In this document: piece by piece, positions 53,046 to 62,888 of the stretch
Position numbering within the stretch: the stretch's first letter is position 1
How the letters are laid out: each line of letters starts with the position of its first letter
Assembly: GCF_002113125.1 (NCBI RefSeq)
Contig: NZ_NEJP01000010.1
Coordinates: 124,001 to 188,000 of the forward strand
Origin: Pseudomonas sp. B20(2017)
GTDB taxonomy: Bacteria > Pseudomonadota > Gammaproteobacteria > Pseudomonadales > Pseudomonadaceae
Direction of reading: 5' to 3'
DNA length: 64,000 nucleotides
Translations under genes and position numbers: made by a program
The notes under the pieces: generated by a model
Told to the model about the DNA's origin: nothing
What the model saw: only the letters and a program-made list of their open reading frames with translations
The model's database searches: none

Positions 53046-53603
53046 ATGAGCAATGTCTATAACGTCGCAGTAGTGGTCGGCAGCCTGCGCAAAGCGTCCA
53101 TCAACCGCAAGGTCGCCCTGGCGCTGGCGGAACTGGCACCGGCCAATCTCAAGCTGAACATTGTCGAAATTGGCGATCTGCCACTCTACAACGAAGACAT
53201 CGACGGCGATTCACCGCCGGCAGCCTACAGCACTTTCCGGCAAAAAGTGGGCTCATCCGACGCTCTGCTGTTTGTCACGCCGGAGTACAACCGGTCGGTG
53301 CCGGCCCCTTTGAAGAACGCGATCGACGTCGGTTCGCGGCCGTATGGCAAGAGTGTCTGGAGCGGCAAACCGGGCGCGGTGATCAGCGTTTCGCCGGGTG
53401 CCATCGGCGGTTTTGGCGCCAACCAGCATCTGCGTCAGTCCTTTGTTTTCCTCAACGTGCCGTGCATGCAGCAGCCGGAAGCCTACTTGGGCGGCGCGGG
53501 CACCGCGTTCGACGAGGCGGGCAAGCTGAACGAATCGGTGAAGCCGTTCCTGCAGAGCTTTATCAATGCGTTTGGTGAGTGGGTGGCGCAGCACAAGAAG
53601 TGA
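53046..53603 (+). CDS. NAD(P)H-dependent FMN reductase (ChrR/YieF-like)
   Basis: A 185-residue flavodoxin-fold enzyme. The FMN phosphate loop is VVVGSLRKASINRKVALAL, and FVTPEYNRSVPAPLKNAIDVGSRP is the signature of the NADPH-dependent FMN reductase family (PEYN). Members reduce FMN, quinones, azo dyes or chromate by two electrons and help resist oxidative stress. It is transcribed alone, with a REP pair after it. Confidence 0.9.
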   Translation: MSNVYNVAVVVGSLRKASINRKVALALAELAPANLKLNIVEIGDLPLYNEDIDGDSPPAAYSTFRQKVGSSDALLFVTPEYNRSVPAPLKNAIDVGSRPYGKSVWSGKPGAVISVSPGAIGGFGANQHLRQSFVFLNVPCMQQPEAYLGGAGTAFDEAGKLNESVKPFLQSFINAFGEWVAQHKK

Positions 53604-53631
53604 TTCGCTGAATTTTCTGACAAGATCGATA

Positions 53632-53724
53632 CCCTGTGGGAGCGAGCCTGCTCGCGATATCGGTGTATCAGCTGACACTTCAGTTGAATGACACGCCGCC
53701 ATCGCGAGCAAGCTCGCTCCCACA
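53632..53724. repeat. REP element pair upstream of arsB
   Basis: CCTGTGGGAGCGAGCCTGCTC begins the left unit near 53632, and the mirrored ATCGCGAGCAAGCTCGCTCC ends near 53724. Together with the pair at 55067 it brackets the arsB gene. Confidence 0.88.
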
Positions 53725-53773
53725 GATATTTTGTTGTGGCTCGTTTTTCTAACCTGATTGAAGGCTGTCGCGA

Positions 53774-55057
53774 ATGCTCGCTGCGTCACTGATTTTCCTG
53801 CTGACCATTACCCTGGTGATCTGGCAACCCAAAGGCCTCGGGGTCGGCTGGAGTGCAACGTTCGGCGCCATCGTTGCGCTGATTTTTGGTGTGGTGCACC
53901 TGAGCGACATCCCGTTGGTGTGGCAAATCATCTGGAACGCCACCGGCACGTTCGTGGCGCTGATCATCATCAGCCTGCTGCTCGACGAGGCCGGGTTCTT
54001 CGCCTGGGCCGCGTTGCACGTAGCGCGGTGGGGGCGGGGCAGTGGGCGCAGGCTGTTTGCTTTCATGGTGCTGCTTGGCGCGTTGGTGTCGGCGCTGTTC
54101 GCCAATGACGGCGCGGCGCTGATCCTCACGCCGATCGTGATTTCCATGCTGCTGGCCCTGCGTTTTTCCCCGGCAGCGACCCTGGCCTTCGTGATGGGCG
54201 CGGGGTTCATTGCCGACACCGCCAGCCTGCCGCTGGTGGTGTCGAACCTGGTGAACATCGTTTCGGCCGACTTTTTCCACATCGGTTTCAACCGCTATGC
54301 AGCGGTGATGGTGCCGGTCAACTTCGTCAGCGTCGCGGCCACGCTGGGCATGTTGCTGTGGTTCTTCCGCCGTGACATTCCCGAGAGTTATGACCCGGAA
54401 CAGCTTGAGCACCCGGAAACCGCCATCCACGACAAAGCCACGTTCTACGCGGGTTGGGTGGTGTTGCTGATTCTGTTGATCGGCTGCTTCGCGCTGGAGC
54501 CGCTGGGGATTCCGATCAGCGCGATCTCGGCAGTATGTGCGGCGCTGTTGCTGGCGATTGCCGCGCGCGGGCACAAGATCTCCACGCGCAAGGTGATGAA
54601 AGAGGCGCCGTGGCAGATCGTGATTTTCTCGCTGGGCATGTACCTGGTGGTCTACGGCCTGCGCAACGCCGGGCTCACCGATTATCTGGCCGGCTGGCTC
54701 GATGTGTTCGCCGGCTACGGCGTATGGGGCGCGGCGATGGGCACCGGGGTGCTGACGGCGTTGTTGTCGTCGATCATGAACAACCTGCCGACGGTGCTGG
54801 TCGGGTTGCTGTCGATCGATGCCAGCCAGGCCAGCGGCGTGGTGAAGGAAGCGATGATCTACGCCAACGTGATCGGCAGCGACCTGGGGCCGAAAATCAC
54901 CCCGATCGGCAGTCTCGCGACCCTGCTCTGGCTGCATGTGCTGGAGCGCAAGAACATCAAGATCGGCTGGGGTTATTACTTCAAGGTCGGGATCGTGCTG
55001 ACCGTGCCGGTTCTGTTGGTCACCCTGGCGGCACTCGCCGTGAGACTTTCCATTTAG
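53774..55057 (+). CDS. arsB: ArsB-type arsenite/antimonite transporter
   Basis: A 427-residue inner-membrane protein with about twelve helices of the ArsB/NhaD ion-transporter superfamily. [17 protein letters not shown] (about residues 108-125) and [18 protein letters not shown] (about 336-353) are the paired family motifs. [24 protein letters not shown] near the end is the ArsB signature. It extrudes arsenite or antimonite with the proton gradient, or with an ArsA ATPase. No arsR, arsC or arsH is adjacent, which is unusual. A related anion transport role cannot be excluded. Confidence 0.88.
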   Translation: MLAASLIFLLTITLVIWQPKGLGVGWSATFGAIVALIFGVVHLSDIPLVWQIIWNATGTFVALIIISLLLDEAGFFAWAALHVARWGRGSGRRLFAFMVLLGALVSALFANDGAALILTPIVISMLLALRFSPAATLAFVMGAGFIADTASLPLVVSNLVNIVSADFFHIGFNRYAAVMVPVNFVSVAATLGMLLWFFRRDIPESYDPEQLEHPETAIHDKATFYAGWVVLLILLIGCFALEPLGIPISAISAVCAALLLAIAARGHKISTRKVMKEAPWQIVIFSLGMYLVVYGLRNAGLTDYLAGWLDVFAGYGVWGAAMGTGVLTALLSSIMNNLPTVLVGLLSIDASQASGVVKEAMIYANVIGSDLGPKITPIGSLATLLWLHVLERKNIKIGWGYYFKVGIVLTVPVLLVTLAALAVRLSI

Positions 55058-55066
55058 ACCGAGTCG

Positions 55067-55140
55067 GCCCCTTCGCGAGCAAGCTCGCTCCCACAGTGGA
55101 ATGTGTTTCAAATGTGGGAGCGAGCTTGCTCGCGAAGGGG
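55067..55140. repeat. long perfect REP palindrome downstream of arsB
   Basis: GGCCCCTTCGCGAGCAAGCTC and its exact inverted copy GAGCTTGCTCGCGAAGGGGCC form arms of about 30 bases around a short centre. It lies between the convergent arsB and DUF1853 genes and would make a very strong hairpin on both strands. Confidence 0.92.
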
Positions 55141-55161
55141 CCAGATCAGGCGCCACAGAAA

Positions 55162-56112
55162 TCAGGATTGGCCGGGCACATTCGGCCACAGATCCGACAC
55201 CAGAAACAGCCGCTCGGCTTCTTCCCACTCGCCCCGGGCATTATCGGTCAGGCGCACCATCAGTTGCGCCGGGGCCAGCGGTTCGAGTTCGTCGAGCCAG
55301 GCCTGCAAGTGGCCGTTGCTCCAGGTCTGGTCTGCCGGGTAGTGCGCCGGCGCGAGCCAGGCATGGCGGGGCAGGGGTTGCCAGCGTCCGACCGGGCGCT
55401 GGGCGACAAACGCCGGCCAGTCTTTCTGATGCAGCCAACTGCCACGCAAATGCTGCGGGTGGGCACCGCTGGGCGGCACGGACTGTCCGGGCCATGGATA
55501 CAACAGATACCCGCCAAGCCACAGTTGCGCGCTGAACGACCCGACATCCAGCGCCGCCAGCACTTTGCGGCTTTCGGGGCGCGCAGAAATCGGTAGTTGA
55601 TGTTCGCTCAAGTGCGCCAGTTTGCGATCCAGCCGATCATGACAACCCGGCCCCAGCCACGACGCCGGATCATGGCCGTCGCCGTCCTGCGGGCCGAGGT
55701 AGAGTTTGATCGCCAGTTCCAGGTGATGCACGCCGTCGCGGTCGCGCAGCAGCATGTCCAGCTCGCCGAGGGTGTGCCCTTCGCGGCGGATCGGCAGGTT
55801 GGCGGCGATCAGTTCGATGCCTGGCGCGTGCTCCACCGCAAATTGCCACAATCGCTCGTAATACAGGCCCAGGCGCCGGGTGCGGGCCTGGGACAGCCAG
55901 TGCAGCAGGCCGTAACTGTCGCGGTCGAGCTGGTGCAGCCAGTGTTCCAGGCGCTCGGGGTCGCTGACCCAGTCGCTGCCCGCCAGCGGATGGCGCTGCG
56001 GCCACGGGGTAGCGGCGAGCATCGGCGGGGCGAGGATCACCCACGCCAGATCACGCACCTCCGGGTGACGTAACTGGTGGGGCAACTGCAGCAAATCGGG
56101 AAATAGGATCAT
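55162..56112 (-). CDS. DUF1853 family protein
   Basis: A 316-residue cytosolic protein. Recognisable conserved parts of DUF1853 are [37 protein letters not shown], then [26 protein letters not shown]. The latter holds a GELD...HLELAIK pattern like the D-ExK core of PD-(D/E)XK nucleases. The nuclease-like reading is my inference; no activity is established for the family. It is divergent from nadK, sharing the 115-base gap. Confidence 0.82.
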   Translation of the reverse strand: MILFPDLLQLPHQLRHPEVRDLAWVILAPPMLAATPWPQRHPLAGSDWVSDPERLEHWLHQLDRDSYGLLHWLSQARTRRLGLYYERLWQFAVEHAPGIELIAANLPIRREGHTLGELDMLLRDRDGVHHLELAIKLYLGPQDGDGHDPASWLGPGCHDRLDRKLAHLSEHQLPISARPESRKVLAALDVGSFSAQLWLGGYLLYPWPGQSVPPSGAHPQHLRGSWLHQKDWPAFVAQRPVGRWQPLPRHAWLAPAHYPADQTWSNGHLQAWLDELEPLAPAQLMVRLTDNARGEWEEAERLFLVSDLWPNVPGQS

Positions 56113-56227
56113 CTTGCGAGCATAGCCTCAAACACCGGTGCATCCTCGGGGCTGAAAGGATTTTGTCTATCCGGCGCTTTCGCCCATAATCGTGCTTTTC
56201 GCCGTCTCAGTCCCCCGCAGGAGTCCC

Positions 56228-57118
56228 ATGGAGCAATTTCGTAATATCGGCATCATCGGTCGCCTGGGCAGCTCCCAGGTGCTGGATACCGTCCGCCGAC
56301 TGAAACGCTTCCTGCTCGATCGTCACCTGCATGTGATTCTCGAAGACACCATCGCCGAAGTCCTGCCGGGCCATGGCCTGCAGACCTCGTCGCGCAAGAT
56401 GCTCGGCGAAGTCTGCGACATGGTCATCGTGGTCGGCGGTGACGGCAGCCTGCTCGGCGCGGCGCGGGCACTGGCCAAGCACAATATTCCGGTGCTCGGG
56501 ATCAACCGTGGCAGCCTCGGCTTTCTCACCGACATCCGTCCCGACGAGCTGGAAATCAAGGTCGCCGAAGTGCTCGACGGCCATTATCTGGTGGAAAACC
56601 GCTTTCTCCTGCAAGCCGAGGTCCGTCGCCACGCCGAGGCCATCGGCCAGGGTGATGCGCTGAACGACGTGGTGCTGCACCCTGGCAAATCGACGCGGAT
56701 GATCGAATTCGAGCTGTACATCGACGGCCAGTTCGTCTGCAGCCAGAAGGCCGACGGCCTGATCGTCGCCACTCCGACCGGTTCCACCGCGTACGCACTG
56801 TCCGCCGGTGGCCCGATCATGCATCCCAAGCTTGACGCTATTGTGATTGTGCCGATGTACCCCCATACCTTGTCGGGCAGACCGATCGTGGTCGATGGCA
56901 ACAGTGAGCTGAAAATCGTCGTGTCCAAAGATATGCAGATCTACCCGCAGGTCTCCTGCGACGGGCAGAACCATTTCACCTGCGCGCCGGGCGACACCAT
57001 CACCGTCAGCAAGAAAGCGCAGAAGCTGCGGCTGATCCATCCGCTCGACCACAACTACTACGAAGTCTGCCGGACCAAGCTCGGCTGGGGCAGCAAGTTG
57101 GGTGGTGGAGGCGACTGA
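56228..57118 (+). CDS. nadK: NAD+ kinase
   Basis: A 296-residue kinase making NADP from NAD with ATP or polyphosphate. VVGGDGSLLGAAR (about residues 69-81) is the GGDG active-site motif. LGINRGSLGFLTDI, DVVLHPG and LIVATPTGSTAYALSAGGPI are the other family blocks. AGGAG six bases before the ATG decides the start over an upstream frame. It heads a tightly packed run (1- and 4-base overlaps) with a phosphoesterase and a rhomboid protease, in the order known from P. aeruginosa PA3088-PA3086. Confidence 0.97.
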   Translation: MEQFRNIGIIGRLGSSQVLDTVRRLKRFLLDRHLHVILEDTIAEVLPGHGLQTSSRKMLGEVCDMVIVVGGDGSLLGAARALAKHNIPVLGINRGSLGFLTDIRPDELEIKVAEVLDGHYLVENRFLLQAEVRRHAEAIGQGDALNDVVLHPGKSTRMIEFELYIDGQFVCSQKADGLIVATPTGSTAYALSAGGPIMHPKLDAIVIVPMYPHTLSGRPIVVDGNSELKIVVSKDMQIYPQVSCDGQNHFTCAPGDTITVSKKAQKLRLIHPLDHNYYEVCRTKLGWGSKLGGGGD

Positions 57119-58089
57119 TGCTCGATCCCGCGCGCAGTTATGACCTGATTGGTGACGTGCACGGATGCGCCCTGACCCTGGAACACCTGCTGGACCGCCT
57201 CGGTTACCACAAGCAGGGCGGGGTCTGGCGGCATCCATCGCGCATGGCCGTGTTTGTCGGCGACATCATCGACCGCGGCCCGCGGATTCGCGAGGCTTTG
57301 CACATCGTTCACGACATGGTCGAGGCCGGTCAGGCGTTGTGCATCATGGGCAACCACGAATTCAACGCGCTCGGCTGGAGCACTCCGGCGCCTCCGGGCA
57401 GCGGCAAGCAGTTCGTGCGTGAACACACGCCGCGCCATGCCCGTTTGCTGCATGAAACCCTGACCCAGTTCGAAAACCATCCGGGTGACTGGCACGACTT
57501 CCAGCAATGGTTCTATGAGCTGCCGCTGTTTGTCGACGCCGGTCGCTTCCGGGTCGTGCATGCCTGCTGGGATGCCGGTCTGATCGAGCCGCTGCGCGCG
57601 CTGTTTCCCGATGGCTGCATCGATGAACACTTTCTCCAGGCTTCCGCCGTACCGGGCAGCTTTGCCTGCACGGTGTTCGATCGCCTGCTGCGCGGCACCG
57701 ACATGCGTCTGCCGGATGGTCTGACCATGACCAGCGGCGATGGCCTGGTGCGCTCGTTCTTCCGCACCAAGTTCTGGGAAGACGACCCGCAAACCTATGG
57801 CGACATCGTGTTCCAGCCCGATGCACTGCCGGAACCGGTAGCGCAAAAGCCGCTGACTTCCAGCGAAAAGAATTCCCTGCTGCGCTACGGCGTCGATGAG
57901 CCGTTGCTGTTCGTCGGCCATTACTGGCGCAGCGGCAAACCGGCGCCGATCCGCCCGAACCTCGCCTGCCTGGATTACAGCGCGGTGCTGTACGGCAAAC
58001 TGGTGGCCTATCGTCTGGATCAGGAAACCCGCCTTGATCCGCATAAATTTGTCTGGGTCGACGTCGAGCGGCCGGAGGTGCTGCGATGA
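57118..58089 (+). CDS. calcineurin-like metallophosphoesterase
   Basis: A 323-residue phosphoesterase with all metal motifs: GDVHGC (about residues 12-17), FVGDIIDRGPR (about 46-56), GNHEFNALGW (about 77-86) and histidines further down (VVHACWD, FVGHYWRSG). The arrangement resembles bacterial PrpE/ApaH-like diadenosine-polyphosphate or protein phosphatases. Its start overlaps the nadK stop by one base and its stop overlaps the rhomboid start by four, so the three are translated together. Substrate unknown. Confidence 0.9.
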   Translation: MLDPARSYDLIGDVHGCALTLEHLLDRLGYHKQGGVWRHPSRMAVFVGDIIDRGPRIREALHIVHDMVEAGQALCIMGNHEFNALGWSTPAPPGSGKQFVREHTPRHARLLHETLTQFENHPGDWHDFQQWFYELPLFVDAGRFRVVHACWDAGLIEPLRALFPDGCIDEHFLQASAVPGSFACTVFDRLLRGTDMRLPDGLTMTSGDGLVRSFFRTKFWEDDPQTYGDIVFQPDALPEPVAQKPLTSSEKNSLLRYGVDEPLLFVGHYWRSGKPAPIRPNLACLDYSAVLYGKLVAYRLDQETRLDPHKFVWVDVERPEVLR

Positions 58090-58955
58090 GTGCCATAGCC
58101 GTCTTGCGTGTGCCGTTGGCGGCGGACCTGAGTGGTTTCGTCAAACTGCTGCAACGCATGCAAGTGCCCCATCGCGTCAGTGAAGAGGCGGGCGAGCAGG
58201 TGTTGTGGGTGCCCTCGGAAATCAGCGACGACGTGCGTTCGCTGTACGAGCGTTTCCCGGCGGGCGACCCCGATCAGCAACTGGAAATTCCGGTGGCGCC
58301 GACGTTCAAGCGCCCGAGCTTTGCCGAGCAACTGAAGCACGCCAAAGCCACCGGGTTCATTCTGCTGCTGAGCCTGATCGTCGGTGGGTTGACCTTTCTC
58401 GGCGATAACCTCGACACGATGCGCTGGCTGACCTTCCTCGATTTCCGCGTGGTTGGCGACTACATCCACTTCACATCGCTGGCCGACAGCCTGGCAGCGG
58501 GGCAGTGGTGGCGCCTGTTCACGCCGATGCTGATTCACTTCGGCATCCTGCATCTGGCCATGAACGGCATGTGGTACTGGGAGCTGGGGCGGCGCATCGA
58601 GTCGCGCCAGGGCAGCGTCAACCTGATCGGCCTGACGCTGCTGTTCGGCCTCGTTTCCAACTATGCGCAGTTCGCGTGGGGCGGCCCGAGCCTGTTTGGC
58701 GGCCTGTCTGGCGTACTTTACGGATTGCTCGGTCACTGCTGGATCTTCCAGCTGCTGGCGCCTAACCCGGCCTATCGCCTGCCGCGCGGCGTGCTGGTGA
58801 TGATGCTGGTGTGGTTGCTGGTGTGCATGTCGGGGCTGATCTCGATGATCGGTTTCGGCGAAATTGCCAACGCCGCCCACGTCGGCGGGTTACTCATCGG
58901 ATGCTTCACCGGTTTGTTGGGCGGTTTGTACAACCGCCGTAAACTGGCCGCCTGA
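58086..58955 (+). CDS. rhomboid-family intramembrane serine protease
   Basis: A 289-residue membrane protease. A cytosolic N-terminal domain of about 85 residues precedes six helices. The catalytic dyad is Ser208 in GGLSGVLYGLLG and His265 in NAAHVGGLLIG. HLAMNGMWYWELGRRIE (His156, Asn160) is the oxyanion-side motif. It cleaves transmembrane segments of other proteins. It is coupled to the phosphoesterase by an ATGA overlap. Substrate unknown. Confidence 0.93.
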   Translation: MSAIAVLRVPLAADLSGFVKLLQRMQVPHRVSEEAGEQVLWVPSEISDDVRSLYERFPAGDPDQQLEIPVAPTFKRPSFAEQLKHAKATGFILLLSLIVGGLTFLGDNLDTMRWLTFLDFRVVGDYIHFTSLADSLAAGQWWRLFTPMLIHFGILHLAMNGMWYWELGRRIESRQGSVNLIGLTLLFGLVSNYAQFAWGGPSLFGGLSGVLYGLLGHCWIFQLLAPNPAYRLPRGVLVMMLVWLLVCMSGLISMIGFGEIANAAHVGGLLIGCFTGLLGGLYNRRKLAA

Positions 58956-58985
58956 ATTTTTTGAATAAAGAGCACGGAGACCCTG

Positions 58986-59246
58986 ATGTCCTCTTTTAAC
59001 GATTTGATCAAAAACATCACCCCCGACATCTACCAGAGCCTGAAACTGGCCGTAGAGATCGGCAAATGGTCGGACGGTGGCAAGCTCACCGCCGAACAGC
59101 GTGAGCTGTCGCTGCAGGCGATGATCGCCTGGGAAATCCAGAACCTGCCCGAGGAAGAGCGCACCGGTTACATGGGCCCGCAGGAATGTGCGTCGAAGTC
59201 GATCGAAGTGCCGAACATCCTGTTCAAGTCGGACGCCCTCCATTGA
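58986..59246 (+). CDS. DUF1315 (YeaC-like) protein
   Basis: An 86-residue soluble protein with the DUF1315 core (FNDLIKNITPDIYQSLKLAVEIGKWSDGGKLTAEQRELSLQAMIAWEI) and a conserved tail (NLPEEERTGYMG). It resembles E. coli YeaC, of unknown function. CACGGAGACC before the ATG provides the ribosome site. It is 30 bases past the rhomboid gene, and its stop overlaps the TTG start of the next gene. Confidence 0.88.
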   Translation: MSSFNDLIKNITPDIYQSLKLAVEIGKWSDGGKLTAEQRELSLQAMIAWEIQNLPEEERTGYMGPQECASKSIEVPNILFKSDALH

Positions 59247-60073
59247 TCGAGATCGGCCGCGGTGCAATCAGCAAAATGTCGGCGCGCCTGGACGGGCCGA
59301 ACGTGCAGTACGCGTTTCGTCTGGATGACGTCGAGGTGCCGGTCAACCCGTTGATCGGCAGCACGGTGCGTCTGGAATACCTGGGGGCGATTCACTGCAC
59401 CCATTGCGGGCGCAAGACCAAGACCAGTTTCAGTCAGGGTTACTGCTACCCGTGCATGACCAAACTGGCCCAATGCGACGTATGCATCATGAGCCCGGAG
59501 CGCTGCCACTTCGAGGCCGGCACCTGCCGGGAGCCTGAGTGGGGCGAGAAGTTCTGCATGACCGACCACATCGTCTACCTGGCCAATTCGTCGGGGATCA
59601 AGGTCGGCATCACCCGCGCCACCCAGTTGCCGACCCGCTGGCTCGATCAGGGCGCCAGTCAGGCGTTGCCGATCATGCGCGTTTCCACGCGCCAGCAATC
59701 GGGCTTCGTCGAAGACCTGTTCCGCAGTCAGGTGGCGGACAAGACCAACTGGCGCGCCTTGCTCAAGGGCGACGCGGTGGCGGTGGATCTGGCGCAGGTG
59801 CGCGATCAGTTGTTCGAAAGCTGCGCCCCGGGTTTGCAAGGTTTGCAGGAGCGATTCGGTCTGCAGGCCATTCAGACCATCGCCGACGTCGAGCCGCTGG
59901 AAATCCGTTACCCGGTCGAGCAGTACCCGGCCAAGATCGTCAGCTTCAACCTGGACAAGAACCCGATTGCCGAAGGCACGCTGCTGGGGATCAAGGGCCA
60001 GTACCTGATCTTCGACACCGGCGTGATCAACATTCGCAAGTACACGGCCTATCAGCTCGCCGTGCATCAATAA
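59243..60073 (+). CDS. DUF2797 zinc-ribbon-like protein
   Basis: A 276-residue protein whose family N-terminus (IEIGRGAISKMSARLDGPNVQYAF) begins exactly at a TTG codon overlapping the previous stop, so I take TTG 59243 as the start. A cysteine-rich block (CTHCGRKT, CYPCMTKLAQCDVC, CHFEAGTC; about residues 54-100) looks like two metal sites. HIVYLANSSGIKVGITRATQLPTRWLDQGA resembles a GIY-YIG-like core (YLANS...KVGIT...RW). A nuclease reading is inference. Conserved between DUF1315 and pepN in pseudomonads. Confidence 0.85.
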   Translation: MIEIGRGAISKMSARLDGPNVQYAFRLDDVEVPVNPLIGSTVRLEYLGAIHCTHCGRKTKTSFSQGYCYPCMTKLAQCDVCIMSPERCHFEAGTCREPEWGEKFCMTDHIVYLANSSGIKVGITRATQLPTRWLDQGASQALPIMRVSTRQQSGFVEDLFRSQVADKTNWRALLKGDAVAVDLAQVRDQLFESCAPGLQGLQERFGLQAIQTIADVEPLEIRYPVEQYPAKIVSFNLDKNPIAEGTLLGIKGQYLIFDTGVINIRKYTAYQLAVHQ

Positions 60074-60083
60074 GGACTTCAGC

Positions 60084-62741
60084 ATGCGCACCGAACAACC
60101 GAAGATGATTTACCTGAAGGACTATCAGGCGCCCGAGTACCTGATCGATGAAACACACCTGACCTTCGAGTTGTTCGAGGACCACAGTCTGGTCCACGCG
60201 CAACTGGTGATGCGCCGCAACCCGGCCCGTGGCCCGGGCCTGCCGCCGCTGGTGCTCGATGGCCAGCAGCTGGAATTGCTCTCGGTGACCCTGGCAGACC
60301 AAGAACTGAGCGCGAGCGATTACCAACTGACTGAAAACCACCTGACCCTGCAACCGGCCAGCGAAACCTTCACGGTCGACACCAGCGTCAAGATCCACCC
60401 GGAAACCAACACCGCGCTGGAAGGCCTGTACAAGTCCGGCACGATGTTCTGCACCCAGTGCGAAGCCGAAGGTTTCCGCAAGATCACCTATTACCTCGAC
60501 CGCCCGGACGTGATGAGCAAGTTCACCACCACCGTGGTCGCCGAGCAGCACAGCTATCCGGTGCTGTTGTCCAACGGCAACCCGATTGCCAGCGGCCCCG
60601 GCGAAGACGGCCGGCACTGGGCGACCTGGGAAGACCCGTTCAGAAAACCGGCGTACCTGTTCGCGCTGGTGGCCGGTGACTTGTGGTGCGTTGAAGACTC
60701 TTTCACCACCATGACCAACCGCAACGTGGCGCTGCGCATTTATGTCGAGCCGGAAAACATCGACAAGTGCCAGCACGCCATGAACAGCCTGAAGAAGTCA
60801 ATGCGCTGGGACGAAGAGGTCTACGGTCGCGAGTACGATCTGGACATCTTCATGATCGTCGCCGTGAACGACTTCAACATGGGCGCCATGGAGAACAAGG
60901 GCCTCAACATCTTCAACTCCAGTGCCGTACTGGCCCGTGCCGAAACCGCCACCGACGCTGCGCACCAGCGGGTCGAGGCGATCGTCGCCCACGAATACTT
61001 CCACAACTGGTCGGGCAACCGCGTGACCTGCCGCGACTGGTTCCAGCTGTCGCTGAAAGAAGGCTTCACGGTATTCCGCGACGCCGGGTTCTCCTCCGAC
61101 ATGAACTCGGCCACGGTCAAGCGCATTCAGGACGTGGCGTACCTGCGTACCCACCAGTTCGCCGAAGATGCCGGCCCGATGGCCCACGCGGTGCGCCCGG
61201 ACAGCTTCATCGAGATTTCCAACTTCTACACCCTGACCGTGTACGAAAAGGGCTCGGAAGTGGTCGGCATGATCCACACCCTGCTCGGCGCCGATGGCTT
61301 CCGCAAGGGCAGCGACCTTTACTTTGAACGCCACGACGGTCAGGCAGTGACCTGCGATGACTTCATCAAGGCCATGGAAGATGCCAACGGCGTCGACCTG
61401 ACCCAGTTCAAGCGCTGGTACAGCCAGGCCGGGACACCGCGTCTGGCGGTGAGCGAGTCTTATGACGCCGCTGCGAAAACCTACAGCCTGACCTTCCGCC
61501 AGAGCTGCCCGGAAACCCCGGACAAGGTTGAAAAGCTGCCGTTCGTAATCCCGGTGGAACTGGGTCTTCTCGACAGCCAAGGCAACGAGATTGCCTTGCG
61601 TCTGGCTGGCGAAGCCTCGGCCCAAGGCACTAGCCGAGTGATCTCGGTGACTGAAGCCGAGCAGACGTTCACCTTCGTCGACATCGCCGAACAACCACTG
61701 CCTTCGTTGCTGCGAGGTTTCTCGGCGCCGGTGAAACTGAGCTTCCCGTACAACCGCGATCAGTTGATGTTCCTGATGCAGCACGACACCGACGGTTTCA
61801 ACCGTTGGGATGCCGGCCAGCAATTGTCGGTGCAGGTGTTGCAGGAACTGATCGGTCAGCAGCAGAAGGGCGAAAGCCTGGTGCTCGACCCGCGTCTGGT
61901 TTCCGCGCTGCGTACCGTGCTGTCGGACGAGTCGCTGGATCAGGCGATGGTCGCGGAAATGCTCTCGCTGCCAAGCGAAGCCTACCTGACCGAAATCAGC
62001 GAAGTCGCCGACGTGGAAGCGATCCACACCGCCCGCGAATTCGCCCGTCAGCAACTGGCGGACAACCTGTTCGAGGCGCTGTGGCTGCGTTATCAGGCCA
62101 ACCGCGACCTGTCGAAGCAAACCCCATACGTGGCCGAAGCCGAGCACTTCGCCCGTCGCGCGTTGCAGAACATCGCGCTGTCGTACCTGATGCTCAGCGG
62201 CAAGCCGGAAGTGCTGGCGGCGACGCTCGAACAGTTCGACAGCTGCGACAACATGACCGAGCGCCTGACCGCGCTGGCCGTGCTGGTCAACTCGCCGTTC
62301 GACGAACAGAAAACCAAGGCTCTGGCCAGTTTCGCCGAGCACTTCAAGGACAATCCGCTGGTCATGGATCAGTGGTTCAGCGTGCAGGCCGGCAGCACCT
62401 TGCCGGGCGGTCTGGAACGTGTGAAGGCGCTGATGCAGCACCCGGCGTTCAACATCAAGAACCCGAACAAGGTGCGTGCGCTGGTCGGCGCCTTTGCCGG
62501 GCAGAACCTGATCAACTTCCACGCGGCGGACGGTTCGGGCTATCGCTTCCTCGCGGATCTGGTGATCGAGCTGAACGGCTTCAACCCGCAGATCGCTTCG
62601 CGCCAACTGGCGCCGCTGACCCGCTGGCGCAAGTATGACGGTGCTCGTCAGGCGCTGATGAAGGCGGAGCTGGAGCGGATTCTGGCGTCCGGTCAGCTGT
62701 CCAGTGATGTGTATGAAGTGGTCAGCAAAAGCCTGGCGTAA
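60084..62741 (+). CDS. pepN: aminopeptidase N
   Basis: An 885-residue M1 zinc aminopeptidase. GAMEN (residues 267-271) recognises the substrate N-terminus. HEYFH (303-307) with Glu326 (LSLKEGFTVFRD) binds zinc, matching His297, His301 and Glu320 of E. coli PepN; Glu304 is the catalytic base. The all-helical C-terminal domain (about 550-885) is complete. It removes N-terminal residues from peptides in the cytosol. An alternative start at MIYLKDYQAP (60105) is possible. It ends the conserved nadK-to-pepN block. Confidence 0.96.
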   Translation: MRTEQPKMIYLKDYQAPEYLIDETHLTFELFEDHSLVHAQLVMRRNPARGPGLPPLVLDGQQLELLSVTLADQELSASDYQLTENHLTLQPASETFTVDTSVKIHPETNTALEGLYKSGTMFCTQCEAEGFRKITYYLDRPDVMSKFTTTVVAEQHSYPVLLSNGNPIASGPGEDGRHWATWEDPFRKPAYLFALVAGDLWCVEDSFTTMTNRNVALRIYVEPENIDKCQHAMNSLKKSMRWDEEVYGREYDLDIFMIVAVNDFNMGAMENKGLNIFNSSAVLARAETATDAAHQRVEAIVAHEYFHNWSGNRVTCRDWFQLSLKEGFTVFRDAGFSSDMNSATVKRIQDVAYLRTHQFAEDAGPMAHAVRPDSFIEISNFYTLTVYEKGSEVVGMIHTLLGADGFRKGSDLYFERHDGQAVTCDDFIKAMEDANGVDLTQFKRWYSQAGTPRLAVSESYDAAAKTYSLTFRQSCPETPDKVEKLPFVIPVELGLLDSQGNEIALRLAGEASAQGTSRVISVTEAEQTFTFVDIAEQPLPSLLRGFSAPVKLSFPYNRDQLMFLMQHDTDGFNRWDAGQQLSVQVLQELIGQQQKGESLVLDPRLVSALRTVLSDESLDQAMVAEMLSLPSEAYLTEISEVADVEAIHTAREFARQQLADNLFEALWLRYQANRDLSKQTPYVAEAEHFARRALQNIALSYLMLSGKPEVLAATLEQFDSCDNMTERLTALAVLVNSPFDEQKTKALASFAEHFKDNPLVMDQWFSVQAGSTLPGGLERVKALMQHPAFNIKNPNKVRALVGAFAGQNLINFHAADGSGYRFLADLVIELNGFNPQIASRQLAPLTRWRKYDGARQALMKAELERILASGQLSSDVYEVVSKSLA

Positions 62742-62763
62742 GCTGGGATAGCACCGCTTAAAA

Positions 62764-62870
62764 CTGTGGGGGCGACGGTGCGACGATTCGACTTGCTCGC
62801 GAATGCGGTAGTTCAGACGACATCTGCGTGTCTGATACTCCCTCTTCGCGAGCAAGCTCGCTCCCACAGT
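62764..62870. repeat. REP element pair with variant left unit
   Basis: The left unit (62764-62805) reads CTGTGGGGGCGA and then CGGTGCGACGATTCGACTTGC. The right unit is the standard CTTCGCGAGCAAGCTCGCTC form ending in CCACAG near 62870. The left unit shares its internal segment with the REP pair at 7747-7852. The pair lies between convergent pepN and katG. Confidence 0.87.
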
Positions 62871-62888
62871 TGTTTTGCGTTTCCTCAG

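Noticed and set aside
60798-62867. 689-codon minus-strand frame opposite pepN
   Set aside because: pepN has all zinc-site motifs and full length on the plus strand. The antisense frame has no ribosome site or domain.
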